Shown in pieces: positions 53,130-61,025 of a DNA stretch of 64,000 nucleotides; the first letter of the stretch is position 1, and every line of letters starts with the position of its first letter. Position numbers and translations under genes: made by a program. Source of the DNA: Streptomyces coelicoflavus (GTDB taxonomy: Bacteria > Actinomycetota > Actinomycetes > Streptomycetales > Streptomycetaceae). The stretch covers positions 124,001 through 188,000 of the forward strand of contig NZ_BEWB01000013.1 in assembly GCF_003112555.1 (NCBI RefSeq). The letters are read 5' to 3'. A model generated the notes under the pieces. That model did no database searches. It saw only the letters and a list, made by a program, of their open reading frames with translations, and was not told where the DNA came from.

Positions 53130-53458
53130 GCGAGACCGTGGAAATGAAGCCGGCCTCCGAGGAGGAGGTCCGTGAGGCCCTGCTGGACGTCGTGGACCCC
53201 GAGCTGGGCATCGACGTCGTCAACCTGGGCCTGATCTATGGCGTCCACATCGACGACGCGAACATCGCGACCATCGACATGACCCTGACGTCGGCGGCCT
53301 GTCCGCTGACCGACGTGATCGAGGACCAGGCCAAGTCCGCCACGGACGGCCTCGTCAACGAGCTGCGCATCAACTGGGTCTGGATGCCGCCGTGGGGCCC
53401 GGACAAGATCACCGACGACGGCCGCGAGCAGCTGCGCGCGCTGGGGTTCAACGTCTGA
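53126..53458 (+). CDS. sufT: SufT/MIP18-family Fe-S maturation protein (DUF59)
   Basis: Last gene of the SUF operon, 110 residues of the MIP18/DUF59 family, which helps mature Fe-S proteins. The fold motif DVVDPELGIDVVNLGLIYGV and MTLTSAACPLTDVIEDQ, with its conserved Cys, are intact. Start overlaps sufU; a terminator hairpin follows. Confidence 0.93.
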   Translation: MSETVEMKPASEEEVREALLDVVDPELGIDVVNLGLIYGVHIDDANIATIDMTLTSAACPLTDVIEDQAKSATDGLVNELRINWVWMPPWGPDKITDDGREQLRALGFNV

Positions 53459-53482
53459 GACACACCGGCACCGATGATTCCG

Positions 53483-53514
53483 GGAACGGCGGCACCTCCG
53501 GGTGCCGCCGTTCC
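53483..53514 (+). terminator. Terminator of the suf operon
   Basis: Perfect 14-bp stem (53483-53496 with 53501-53514) and tetraloop TCCG. Confidence 0.85.
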
Positions 53515-53545
53515 TCGTCTTCGCGCCCGCCCTCGCCCCTCGTTA

Positions 53546-53559
53546 TGTACGCTCGTACA
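53546..53559. promoter_or_regulatory. Probable TetR operator before the SMR gene
   Basis: TGTAC-GCTC-GTACA, perfect 5-bp arms, ends one base before the SMR start codon and overlaps any promoter there. The downstream TetR gene makes it the natural ligand. Confidence 0.65.
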
Positions 53560-53560
53560 C

Positions 53561-53881
53561 ATGGGATATCTGCTCCTGGCCGGAGCCATCGCCGCCGAGG
53601 TCGCCGGCACCACCGCCATGAAGTACAGCGAGGGCTTCAGCAGGCTGGTGCCGTCGCTCCTGACGGCCCTCGCCTACGTGCTCTCCTTCGCGCTCCTCGC
53701 CCAGACCCTGAAGGTCCTCGCCATGGGCACGGCGTACGCCATCTGGGCCGGGGTGGGCACGGCCGCCATCGCCACCATCGGCGTGGCCTTCATGGGCGAG
53801 GGGATGACCCTCACCAAGGCCGCCGGTATCGCGCTGATCATCGTCGGCGTCGTCGTCCTCAACCTGGGCGGGGCGCACTGA
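53561..53881 (+). CDS. SMR-family multidrug efflux protein
   Basis: Small multidrug resistance antiporter of 106 residues with four helices. The essential glutamate is in LAGAIAAEVAGTTAMKYSEG, and WAGVGTA and IGVVVLNLGG match EmrE-type proteins, which export quaternary ammonium compounds with proton exchange. The ATG at 53561 follows the operator. The stop (TGATG) overlaps the TetR start, so both form one unit. Confidence 0.94.
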   Translation: MGYLLLAGAIAAEVAGTTAMKYSEGFSRLVPSLLTALAYVLSFALLAQTLKVLAMGTAYAIWAGVGTAAIATIGVAFMGEGMTLTKAAGIALIIVGVVVLNLGGAH

Positions 53882-54474
53882 TGGCCCGCCGCCACGACCC
53901 CGAGCGCCGCCAGCGCCTCATCGACGCGGCGATCCGCGTCGTCGGGCAGAAGGGCATCGAGGGCCTCAGCCACCGCACCGTCGCCGCCGAGGCCGACGTC
54001 CCGCTCGGCTCCACGACCTACCACTTCGCGACCCTCGACGACCTCATGGTCGCCGCCCTGCGCCAGGCCAACGAGGGCTTCGCCAAGGTCGTCGCGGCCC
54101 ACCCCGCGCTGTCCGACCCCGAGGCCGACCTGCCCGCCGAACTGGCCCGCGTCCTCGGCGAGTGGCTCGGCGGCGACCGCACCGGCGTGGAGCTGGAGTA
54201 CGAGCTGTACCTCGCCGCCCTGCGCCGCCCCGCCCTGCGCCCGGTCGCCGCCGAGTGGGCCGAGGGCGTGGGCGTCCTGCTCGCCGCCCGCACGGACCCC
54301 GTCACGGCCCGCGCCCTGGTCGCCGTGATCGACGGCATCTGCCTCCAGGTCCTGCTCACGGACACGCCGTACGACGAGGAGTACGCGCGCGAGGTGCTCA
54401 CCCGGCTGCTCCCCGTGCCCGGCACCCGAGACGCCTCCGGTCCCGGCTCGCTTCCACCGGCGACGGCCGGTTAG
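53881..54474 (+). CDS. TetR-family transcriptional regulator
   Basis: Repressor of 197 residues with N-terminal HTH (LIDAAIRVVGQKGIEGLSHRTVAAEADVPLGSTTYHFATLDDLM) in the usual TetR pattern. It is co-transcribed with the SMR transporter and probably controls the palindrome upstream of it. The ATG overlaps the SMR stop. Its C-terminal tail ends at TAG, inside the dapD -10 element. Confidence 0.93.
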   Translation: MARRHDPERRQRLIDAAIRVVGQKGIEGLSHRTVAAEADVPLGSTTYHFATLDDLMVAALRQANEGFAKVVAAHPALSDPEADLPAELARVLGEWLGGDRTGVELEYELYLAALRRPALRPVAAEWAEGVGVLLAARTDPVTARALVAVIDGICLQVLLTDTPYDEEYAREVLTRLLPVPGTRDASGPGSLPPATAG

Positions 54475-54477
54475 GTT
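54472..54477 (+). promoter_or_regulatory. Leaderless -10 element of dapD
   Basis: TAGGTT lies six bases before the dapD ATG, so the transcript should start on the start codon. The first three bases of the element are the stop codon of the TetR gene. Confidence 0.65.
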
Positions 54478-54483
54478 GCCCTC

Positions 54484-55473
54484 ATGACCGACACGACTGC
54501 TCCCCGCACCACCGGCGCCGTGGCCGCCGGCCTCGCCACGATCGCCGCCGACGGCACCGTCCTCGACACCTGGTTCCCGGCCCCCGCCCTGTCCGACGAG
54601 CCCGGTCCCTCCGGCACCGAGCGCCTCACCGCCGAGCAGGCCGCCGAACTCCTGGGCGGCGGCGCCACCGCCGCGGTCGGTCCGGACGCCCGCCGCGGCG
54701 TCGAGGTCGTCGCGGTCCGCACGGTCATCTCCTCGCTGGACGAGAAGCCGGTCGACACGCACGACGTCTACCTGCGCCTGCACCTGCTCTCCCACCGCCT
54801 GGTCAAGCCGCACGGCCAGAGCCTGGACGGCATCTTCGCCCACCTCGCCAACGTCGCCTGGACCTCGCTCGGCCCGGTCGCCGTCGACGACATCGAGAAG
54901 GTCCGCCTCAACGCCCGCGCCGAGGGCCTGCACCTCCAGGTCACCTCGGTCGACAAGTTCCCGCGCATGACGGACTACGTCGCCCCCAAGGGCGTGCGCA
55001 TCGCCGACGCCGACCGCGTCCGGCTCGGCGCGCACCTGGCCGAGGGCACCACGGTCATGCACGAGGGCTTCGTCAACTTCAACGCCGGCACGCTCGGCAC
55101 CTCGATGGTCGAGGGCCGCATCTCCGCCGGCGTCGTCGTCGGCGACGGCTCCGACATCGGTGGCGGCGCCTCCACCATGGGCACCCTCTCCGGCGGCGGC
55201 AACGTCCGCATCGTCATCGGCGAGCGCTGCCTGGTCGGCGCCGAGGCGGGCGTCGGCATCGCGCTGGGCGACGAGTGCGTGGTCGAGGCCGGCCTCTACG
55301 TCACCGCGGGCACCCGCGTCACGATGCCCGACGGCCAGGTCGTGAAGGCCCGCGAACTCTCCGGCGCCTCCAACATCCTCTTCCGCCGCAACTCGGTCAC
55401 CGGCACGGTCGAGGCCCGCCCGAACAACGCGGTGTGGGGCGGCCTCAACGAGGTTTTGCACAGCCACAACTGA
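54484..55473 (+). CDS. dapD: Tetrahydrodipicolinate N-succinyltransferase
   Basis: Lysine/diaminopimelate pathway enzyme, 329 residues, the actinobacterial form. The left-handed beta-helix repeats are clear (HEGFVNFNAGTLGTSMVEG, GVVVGDGSDIGGGAST, GERCLVGAEAGVGIALGD), with N-terminal AWTSLGPVAV. A leaderless -10 lies six bases upstream and no Shine-Dalgarno sequence is present. A hairpin terminator follows. Confidence 0.96.
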   Translation: MTDTTAPRTTGAVAAGLATIAADGTVLDTWFPAPALSDEPGPSGTERLTAEQAAELLGGGATAAVGPDARRGVEVVAVRTVISSLDEKPVDTHDVYLRLHLLSHRLVKPHGQSLDGIFAHLANVAWTSLGPVAVDDIEKVRLNARAEGLHLQVTSVDKFPRMTDYVAPKGVRIADADRVRLGAHLAEGTTVMHEGFVNFNAGTLGTSMVEGRISAGVVVGDGSDIGGGASTMGTLSGGGNVRIVIGERCLVGAEAGVGIALGDECVVEAGLYVTAGTRVTMPDGQVVKARELSGASNILFRRNSVTGTVEARPNNAVWGGLNEVLHSHN

Positions 55474-55489
55474 CGGCACGTCCGCCGAG

Positions 55490-55520
55490 CGCCCTCCCCG
55501 TCCGCCGCGGGGAGGGCGTT
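55490..55520. terminator. Bidirectional terminator after dapD
   Basis: CGCCCTCCCCG (55490-55500) pairs with CGGGGAGGGCG (55508-55518), followed by TT. It serves dapD and the converging small gene. Confidence 0.85.
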
Positions 55521-55708
55521 CAGCGTTTCAGGGCGCGGTAGCGCTTCAGCAGGGCGGTGACGCGGGACGGGTCGGCCGCGCCGTTGAGCTCGGTCAGGAG
55601 GTCGTCGGGGCACAGCTCGTAGTGGTCGCCCCACCAGCGGCGGCCCTTGCTGTCCCAGATGCGGTATCCGCCCGGGACGCCCCGGGCCACGTAGCGTCGT
55701 CTGCTCAT
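55520..55708 (-). CDS. Small hypothetical protein
   Basis: A 62-residue basic protein with aromatic motif RIWDSKGRRWWGDHYELCP and a C-terminal helix (ADPSRVTALLKRYRALKR). TACGGT lies seven bases before the ATG, as in leaderless transcripts. I do not know its function. Its codon use and third-position G/C fit a real gene. Confidence 0.65.
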   Translation of the reverse strand: MSRRRYVARGVPGGYRIWDSKGRRWWGDHYELCPDDLLTELNGAADPSRVTALLKRYRALKR

Positions 55709-55828
55709 CGCGGGCACCGTAACCCGCACGTACGGATGACTGCCCGTGACCTGTCGGCGGTCCCGGCCGATGAACGGGTGGACACAGAGTCCGATCAGAG
55801 GCCGATCCGACGAAACGAGGGACCTGGG

Positions 55829-56092
55829 ATGACGCGCGAGACGACACCTGGGAAGACGGACGAGCGGGCGGGAGCCGTGGCGCGGCTGCCGGCCGGGACG
55901 GGGGCCGCGCTGCTGCTGTGCTGGCTGTCGCTGGGGGCCGCGGGTGCCGCGCACGCCGACGAGACGACGACCGGCTCGCACAACGGCCCCCGCGTGGGCC
56001 TCCTCAACGTCCACGTCGGGCAGATCGACGACCCGGCGGAGGACGTACTGGAGCACACCCTGCTGTTCGGCGACGGCTACGCCTGGAACTGA
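55829..56092 (+). CDS. Small secreted protein
   Basis: An 87-residue protein with a signal peptide (ARLPAGTGAALLLCWLSLGA followed by AGAAHAD) and a short mature part of about 44 residues, GPRVGLLNVHVGQIDDPAED and LLFGDGYAWN. Mature Cys are absent. The ATG follows GAGGGA by nine bases. Its 3' end overlaps the dapA-like gene by 16 bp in antisense. The function is unknown; small exported proteins are common in Streptomyces. Confidence 0.7.
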   Translation: MTRETTPGKTDERAGAVARLPAGTGAALLLCWLSLGAAGAAHADETTTGSHNGPRVGLLNVHVGQIDDPAEDVLEHTLLFGDGYAWN

Positions 56093-56997
56093 CCGGCGTC
56101 CGCGGCCAGTTCCCCGTAGGCGGCCAGCAGGGCGGCCGCGGTCTCCCGGTCGGCGGACCGCAGCGGTGCGCGGACCGGGCCCGCCGGCAGATCCAGCGCG
56201 CCGAGGAGGGCCTTCGCGGTGACCGTGCCGGGCAGGCCCGACGCCATCATCGCCTCGACGAGCGGGACCGCCCGACGCTGGAGCAGGGCTGCCCGCCCGG
56301 TGTCGCCCGCGTCGAAGGCGTCGAGGACGGCCCGGAACAGGTCCGGCACGACGTTCGCGACCGTGCTGACGTACCCCGTCGCGCCGAGCGCGTACAGGGC
56401 GAGGACCTGCTCGTCGCAGCCCGTGTAGTACGCCAGGTCCGTGCGGGACAGCACCTTCTGGGTGCCGAGGAGGTCGTACGAGCAGTCCTTGACGGCGACG
56501 ATCCGCGGGTGCCCGGCCAGGCGGACCATGGTGTCGGGCTCGATGCGGGTGCCGGTGCGGCCCGGGATGTCGTAGAGCATCACCGGGAGGCCGCTCGCGT
56601 CGGCGACCTCGCAGAAGTGCGCCTCCAGGGCGTCCTGCGGGGGCCTGCTGTAGTACGGGGCGACGACCAGGAGTCCGTCCGCGCCGGCCTTCTCCGCCGC
56701 CAGCGCCAGTTCCACGGTGTGGCGGGTGTCCGCGGTGCCGACCCCCGCGACGAGGGCAGCACGGTCCCCGACCGCCTCCCGGACCGCCGTCACCAGCGCC
56801 GCCTTCTCGGCGTCCGTGGTGGTCGGCGACTCGCCCGTGGTGCCGGACAGCACGAGACCGTCGCAGCCACCCGAGACCAGCCGCTCCGCGAGGCGCCGGG
56901 CACCGTCGAGGTCGAGCGCACCGGACTCGGTGAAGGGGGTGACCATGGCGCACAGGGCGCGGCCGAAGGGAGCGGGGCGGTGGTCGTCTGGCGTCAT
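56077..56997 (-). CDS. DapA-like dihydrodipicolinate synthase-family aldolase
   Basis: Schiff-base lyase of the DapA/N-acetylneuraminate lyase family, 306 residues. The TTGES loop (SGTTGES), YYSRPP tyrosine and the Schiff-base lysine in IVAVKDCSYD are intact, and GRTGTRIEPD holds the Arg usually binding the substrate carboxylate. It may make dihydrodipicolinate for the dapD pathway nearby, or act on another keto acid. I use ATG 56997; a GTG at 57033 is in frame. The end overlaps the small secreted gene. Confidence 0.9.
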   Translation of the reverse strand: MTPDDHRPAPFGRALCAMVTPFTESGALDLDGARRLAERLVSGGCDGLVLSGTTGESPTTTDAEKAALVTAVREAVGDRAALVAGVGTADTRHTVELALAAEKAGADGLLVVAPYYSRPPQDALEAHFCEVADASGLPVMLYDIPGRTGTRIEPDTMVRLAGHPRIVAVKDCSYDLLGTQKVLSRTDLAYYTGCDEQVLALYALGATGYVSTVANVVPDLFRAVLDAFDAGDTGRAALLQRRAVPLVEAMMASGLPGTVTAKALLGALDLPAGPVRAPLRSADRETAAALLAAYGELAADAGQFQA

Positions 56998-57157
56998 AGG
57001 AGTAGTGTCGGCGGACCGATGGTGTAGCTCCACTTAATTCTTCTACGAGGTACCTGTAAGTGATGCTTCAGTGCCGAGTGGTGCGGTGCGGGTGCGGGTA
57101 GTGCCGCCCGGGCCGGGGTACCCGGGGTGCTCCGAACCGAGAGGAGGCGGGAACACC

Positions 57158-57577
57158 GTGACCGGAACCATGCACACCAGGCCGGTGCGCGACGAGCAGC
57201 ACTCCGTGGGCGAACTCGTCGGGCAGGCCACCGAACAGCTCTCCCGGCTCGTGCGCCAGGAAGTGGCCCTCGCCAAGATGGAACTGGCCGAGAAGGGCAA
57301 GCGGGCCGGGCGCGGCGGCGGAATGCTCGGTGCCGCGGGCGCCATCGCGTACGTGGGCCTGTTCGCCCTGGCCGGCACGGCCACCGCCGCGCTCTCACTG
57401 GTACTGCCCGTCTGGGCCGCGGCGCTCATCGTCACGGCGGCGCTCTTCGTGATCGCCGGCGTCCTGGCCATGGCCGGTCGCACCCAGCTCCGCCGGGCCG
57501 TGCCACCCAAGCCCGAGGAGACCCTCGGCAGCGTCAGGGCCGACGTGGACCAGATCAGGGAAAGGGCACATCGATGA
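57158..57577 (+). CDS. Phage holin-superfamily membrane protein (DUF1469)
   Basis: A 139-residue membrane protein of the actinobacterial holin-like group (Phage_holin_3_6). It has an amphipathic N-terminal helix (ELVGQATEQLSRLVRQEVAL, then AKMELAEKGKRAG) and two transmembrane segments (AIAYVGLFALAGTATAAL, AAALIVTAALFVIAGVLA). No phage genes are near, so it is a chromosomal protein of unknown function. The GTG at 57158 follows GAGAGGAGG. It is coupled to the next gene by ATGA. Confidence 0.85.
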   Translation: MTGTMHTRPVRDEQHSVGELVGQATEQLSRLVRQEVALAKMELAEKGKRAGRGGGMLGAAGAIAYVGLFALAGTATAALSLVLPVWAAALIVTAALFVIAGVLAMAGRTQLRRAVPPKPEETLGSVRADVDQIRERAHR

Positions 57578-58023
57578 CCGACGCGACGAGCCGGGACGGT
57601 ACGAGGAGCGGCTCCACCGCGCAGCCGGTCGGCGGTGCCAAGGGTCCCGACGAGCTGCGGCAGCAGATCGAACAGACCCGCGGACAGCTCGGCGACACCG
57701 TGGAGGAACTGGCGGGCAAGGCCGACGTGAAGGGCCGCGCCAAGGCCCGGGCCGCCGACCTCAAGGACAAGGCCGGCGCCATGAGCGTGCAACTGCGCAG
57801 CTCCGCCGCGCACGCCGGGCACGCCGTGCAGGACAAGGCGGGCCGGACCGGGCACGCCGCACAGGACAAGGCGGACCGCGCCCGGCACACCCCACCCGGA
57901 CGGGCGCGGGGTGCCGTGCGTGCGGGGCTCGGTCACCCGCGCGCCGTGGCCGTCGCCGGGGCGGCGGCCGGCGTGGTGGTCGCGGCGAGCCTCGCCCGGC
58001 GCCGTCACCACGGCCACTGCTGA
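57574..58023 (+). CDS. DUF3618-domain membrane-associated protein
   Basis: A 149-residue protein. An N-terminal helix (DELRQQIEQTRGQLGDTVEE then LAGKADVKGRAKARA) matches DUF3618. A repetitive Ala/His/Lys-rich helix (HAVQDKAGRTGHAAQDKADR) follows, then a C-terminal helix (AVAGAAAGVVVAASL) that may sit in the membrane. It is the constant partner of the holin-like gene upstream. The function is unknown; a role at the cell envelope is inference. Confidence 0.82.
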   Translation: MTDATSRDGTRSGSTAQPVGGAKGPDELRQQIEQTRGQLGDTVEELAGKADVKGRAKARAADLKDKAGAMSVQLRSSAAHAGHAVQDKAGRTGHAAQDKADRARHTPPGRARGAVRAGLGHPRAVAVAGAAAGVVVAASLARRRHHGHC

Positions 58024-58046
58024 GGGCACTCACGGAAACGGCGTAC

Positions 58047-58075
58047 GGCGAGGGGCCCCGGGCGGGCCCCTCGCC
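58047..58075 (+). terminator. Terminator after the DUF3618 gene
   Basis: Perfect 12-bp stem GGCGAGGGGCCC with GGGCCCCTCGCC, loop CGGGC. Confidence 0.8.
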
Positions 58076-58104
58076 CTGTGTGACCCGCCGGTACCGGAAG
58101 GGGC

Positions 58105-58126
58105 TTGACCTCAACCTTGGTCGAGG
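58105..58126 (+). promoter_or_regulatory. MerR-type operator/promoter
   Basis: TTGACC (58105-58110) as -35 overlaps CCTCAACC-TT-GGTCGAGG (58109-58126), an 18-bp near-perfect dyad with one mismatch. SoxR/MerR operators have this shape and position with a long spacer. No good -10 is visible 19 bp further, as is usual for activator-dependent promoters. The downstream gene is the ABM-domain protein. Confidence 0.65.
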
Positions 58127-58153
58127 TCGGAAGGTGGTGCGTGCACCGATCGA

Positions 58154-58172
58154 ACGCACAGAACGTGTGCGT
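58154..58172. promoter_or_regulatory. Inverted repeat in the leader of the ABM gene
   Basis: ACGCACA-GAACG-TGTGCGT, perfect 7-bp arms. It could be a second operator or a leader hairpin. Confidence 0.45.
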
Positions 58173-58236
58173 CGACCGTGTGCACCGACCGCGCGTACGC
58201 ACCGCGCACGCGACGACACGACCACCGGAGGCCGGC

Positions 58237-58941
58237 ATGACCCGCCGCACCGACGCACATCCCCGGTTCGACCGCCCCGACGTCCTGGCGCCCTTCTTCA
58301 GCACCTGGCGGATGGGCACCCCCGAACGGCAGCGGCAGGCCGTCGACGCCATCGCCCGCACCTGGGAGAGCCGGCCCTGGCCCGCCGAAGACCTGCGCGG
58401 CTACCACGTCTACACCGGGCACGACGGCAGCACCCTGCTGCACCACTCCCAGTGGGCGAGCGAGCAGGCGTACGAGGCCTTCGTCAAGACGCACCGGCAG
58501 GAGCGCGTCGACGAGATCGACACCGCCGTGCCCGGCATCGAGCGGCTGGCGCTCAACCGGTACCGGCGCTACCGCAGCGCCACCCGCGAGGACCGGGCGG
58601 GAGCCGTCCCCGGCTGCATCGTGATCGTTGAGGTCGAGTTCGAGGCGCCCGACCCCGACCGGCAGCGCGCCTGGGTCGACGCCGTCTTCGAGGCCCTGGA
58701 GAGCGAGCCGGACCCGCACCCCGGGGGCATCTCCGCCCACTTCCACCTCGGCACCGACGGCACGCGCGTCCTCAACTACGCCGAGTGGGAGAGCGCCGAG
58801 GCCCACCTCGACGCCCTCGCCGCGCCCGGTGACGGCGTCGGCTCGGCGACGCCCCAGTGGGAGCGGGTGCAGAACTGGCCGGGTCTGAAGAGCAGCACGG
58901 TCAGCCGCTACGACCACGCGCTGGGCCTCGTGCCCCGCTGA
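58237..58941 (+). CDS. ABM-domain (antibiotic biosynthesis monooxygenase) protein
   Basis: A 234-residue protein with two ferredoxin-like ABM repeats: WRMGTPERQRQAVDAIART with YTGHDGSTLLHHSQWAS, then PDRQRAWVDAVFEALESE and FHLGTDGTRVLNYAEWES. Proteins of this type include quinone-forming monooxygenases and heme-degrading enzymes, but single proteins often lack known substrate. The ATG follows CGGAGG. A MerR-type operator lies 110 bp upstream, which suggests redox or electrophile induction. Confidence 0.85.
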   Translation: MTRRTDAHPRFDRPDVLAPFFSTWRMGTPERQRQAVDAIARTWESRPWPAEDLRGYHVYTGHDGSTLLHHSQWASEQAYEAFVKTHRQERVDEIDTAVPGIERLALNRYRRYRSATREDRAGAVPGCIVIVEVEFEAPDPDRQRAWVDAVFEALESEPDPHPGGISAHFHLGTDGTRVLNYAEWESAEAHLDALAAPGDGVGSATPQWERVQNWPGLKSSTVSRYDHALGLVPR

Positions 58942-58966
58942 ACTCGCCCCAGGGGCGGCGACCCGG

Positions 58967-60808
58967 TTACGGACGGAACCGCAGCACCTGCGGGTCGTGG
59001 TCGCTGATCTGGTCGTGGAACTCCGCGTTGACGTGCACGCTGTCGTAGGACAGGTGACCGCCGCGGCGGACCGACGGGCTGACCAGGATCTGGTCCAGTA
59101 CCTGGCTGTTGCCCTGGTAGACGTACGAGTAACGCTCGCTCCTCGGCAGTGACTTCACAGCCGACCACAGGGCGCCGTCGTCCTCCAGGAGGCGGGTGGT
59201 CTCCGAGAACTCGAAGTCGTTGATGTCGCCGAGGGCGACGACGTCCGCGTTCTTCTGGGCGGCCAGGATCTCCTTGACGAAGGTGTTCACCACCTTCGCC
59301 TGGGCGTGGCGCTGCGTCTCCGAACCGCGCGACGGCGGCTGGTACTGCGCCGTCAGACCCTGGTCGCCGCCCTTGGAGTTGAAGTGGTTGGCGATCACGA
59401 ACACCGTCCGGCCGCGGAAGACGAACTCGCCCGCCAGCGGCTTGCGGCTGTCCTCCCAGGCCGGGTCCGCCGGGTCCACCCGGCCGGGGGAGAGGGTCAG
59501 CGCGGCCTTGCCGCGCACCTTGCGCACCCCGGTCGCCGTGGTGGCGTCGCCGCCCGCACGGTCGGTGAAGGAGACCCGCTCCGGGTTGAACAGGAACGCC
59601 TGGCGGATGTTGCCGCCGGGCTGGCCGCCGTCCGCCTTGTCGACGGGGTCGATGCCCCGCCATTCGTAGTGCGGGCCGCCGGCCGCGACGATCGCGTCGA
59701 CCAGCCTGCCGAGCGTCTCGTCGGCCGCCACCGTGCCGTCGTCCGTGGCACCGTTGTTGTCCTGGATCTCCTCCAGGGACACGATGTCGGGCGACTTGAG
59801 GTTGTGCACGATCGCGTCGGCGTGCGCGGCGAACGTGTCGTCCGACGGGTCGAGGTTCTCCACGTTGTACGTCGCCACCGCCAGCTCGCGCGCGCTCTGC
59901 CGGCGCGTCGACTCGCGCTCCAAGCCGCCGCGTTCCAGGGTGCCGATCTCGCTCGCGACCAGCGTGTAGCCGCCGTACTGGTTGTAGTCCAGCGGACCGG
60001 CGGTGGCGCCGGCCAGCGTGTCGCCCACGTTGGCGTCCGGGAAGTCGGCCGGCTTGCCCAGCGACTGGATCTGGAGCCGGCCGGTGTTCTGGTCGTCGTA
60101 GGAGCCGTACACCGTGCCGCCGCGGCGGTTGGCGTTCTCCCAGGGCTTCACCGTGACCCACAGCTCGGTGTACGGGTCCGAGGCGCCCACCACACGGGCG
60201 TCGGACACCCGGACGTTCATGCCCTCCAGGGACTCGTAGTGGTCCAGGGCGTACTTCGCGGGCTTCAGGGGCAGGGCGTTGACCGACCCGTTCGCGCTCC
60301 CGTCGCCCTCGGGGGCGTACGCGCGCGGCACGGAGCGGGCGGAGACGGTCGTCGCGGCCGGGAGCGCGTTGCCGCTCGAGACGACGGTGACCGTCGGGCG
60401 GGTGATCTCGGTCAGCGACTGGTTCCCCGAGGACGTGCCGCCGGGCACGTACTCCGAGACCGTGCCGGAGACGGTGACCGCGTCACCGACGGCGACCTCG
60501 GGGGCCTTGCCCGTGAAGACGAAGACGCCCTCACTGGTGGCCGGGTCGGCGTCCGGCCGCGGGTCCTGGATCCAGAAGCCCTTGGAGGAGCCGTAGCCAC
60601 GGACGCCGGTGACGATTCCGGCCACGTCCGTGACCTGCTCGCCGGCGTACGGCGACAGCCTGGTGCTGCCCTGGATGTCGTGGACGCGCACGGGATCGGC
60701 CGCTGCCGAACCTGCGTGCGCGGGCACGGTGAGGACGACGGTGGACGCCGCCGAGCAGACGGCGGCGACGGTGAGCGCGGCGAGGCGCGCGGAGGACTTG
60801 CTGGCCAA
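58967..60808 (-). CDS. Secreted endonuclease/exonuclease/phosphatase-family protein
   Basis: Extracellular nuclease-like protein of 613 residues. A signal peptide (ALTVAAVCSAASTVVLTVPAHAG) and an OB-like N-terminal domain (TDVAGIVTGVRGYGSSKGFWI) precede the EEP catalytic domain: ATYNVENLDPSD, SLEEIQDNNG, GDINDFEFSE and ISDHDPQ. It resembles ExeM-type nucleases that degrade extracellular DNA. The TTG at 60808 follows GGAGGG; a start codon in the hydrophobic region is not better. It lies alone between two transcripts. Confidence 0.9.
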   Translation of the reverse strand: MASKSSARLAALTVAAVCSAASTVVLTVPAHAGSAAADPVRVHDIQGSTRLSPYAGEQVTDVAGIVTGVRGYGSSKGFWIQDPRPDADPATSEGVFVFTGKAPEVAVGDAVTVSGTVSEYVPGGTSSGNQSLTEITRPTVTVVSSGNALPAATTVSARSVPRAYAPEGDGSANGSVNALPLKPAKYALDHYESLEGMNVRVSDARVVGASDPYTELWVTVKPWENANRRGGTVYGSYDDQNTGRLQIQSLGKPADFPDANVGDTLAGATAGPLDYNQYGGYTLVASEIGTLERGGLERESTRRQSARELAVATYNVENLDPSDDTFAAHADAIVHNLKSPDIVSLEEIQDNNGATDDGTVAADETLGRLVDAIVAAGGPHYEWRGIDPVDKADGGQPGGNIRQAFLFNPERVSFTDRAGGDATTATGVRKVRGKAALTLSPGRVDPADPAWEDSRKPLAGEFVFRGRTVFVIANHFNSKGGDQGLTAQYQPPSRGSETQRHAQAKVVNTFVKEILAAQKNADVVALGDINDFEFSETTRLLEDDGALWSAVKSLPRSERYSYVYQGNSQVLDQILVSPSVRRGGHLSYDSVHVNAEFHDQISDHDPQVLRFRP

Positions 60809-61025
60809 CGGATCCCTCCGGGGATGTGACGTGGCGCGGGGACTCTACGCGCGTCAATCTCCTGCCTGGTCCGGCCAGTTGTCAAGGTTTCGGCCATGTA
60901 CACCACCCGACGGGGAGATGAACCGGGCGGCATGGGGCGAAACCCGTCTAGGCTGAGCCGTTGAGCCGTACGCGGTCCCAACGCGGCCGTACGGCGGTCA
61001 AGAGGCGCGCGAGGAGAAACTTCCG

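Noticed and set aside
57158..58023. Prophage remnant suggested by the holin-like protein
   Set aside because: No integrase, endolysin, structural gene or att site; codon use equals the neighbours, and the protein belongs to a chromosomal actinobacterial group.
60903..60927. PHO-box in the nuclease-like gene promoter
   Set aside because: Only one good half-site (GTTCATCTCCC on the minus strand); the neighbouring 11-mer does not fit.
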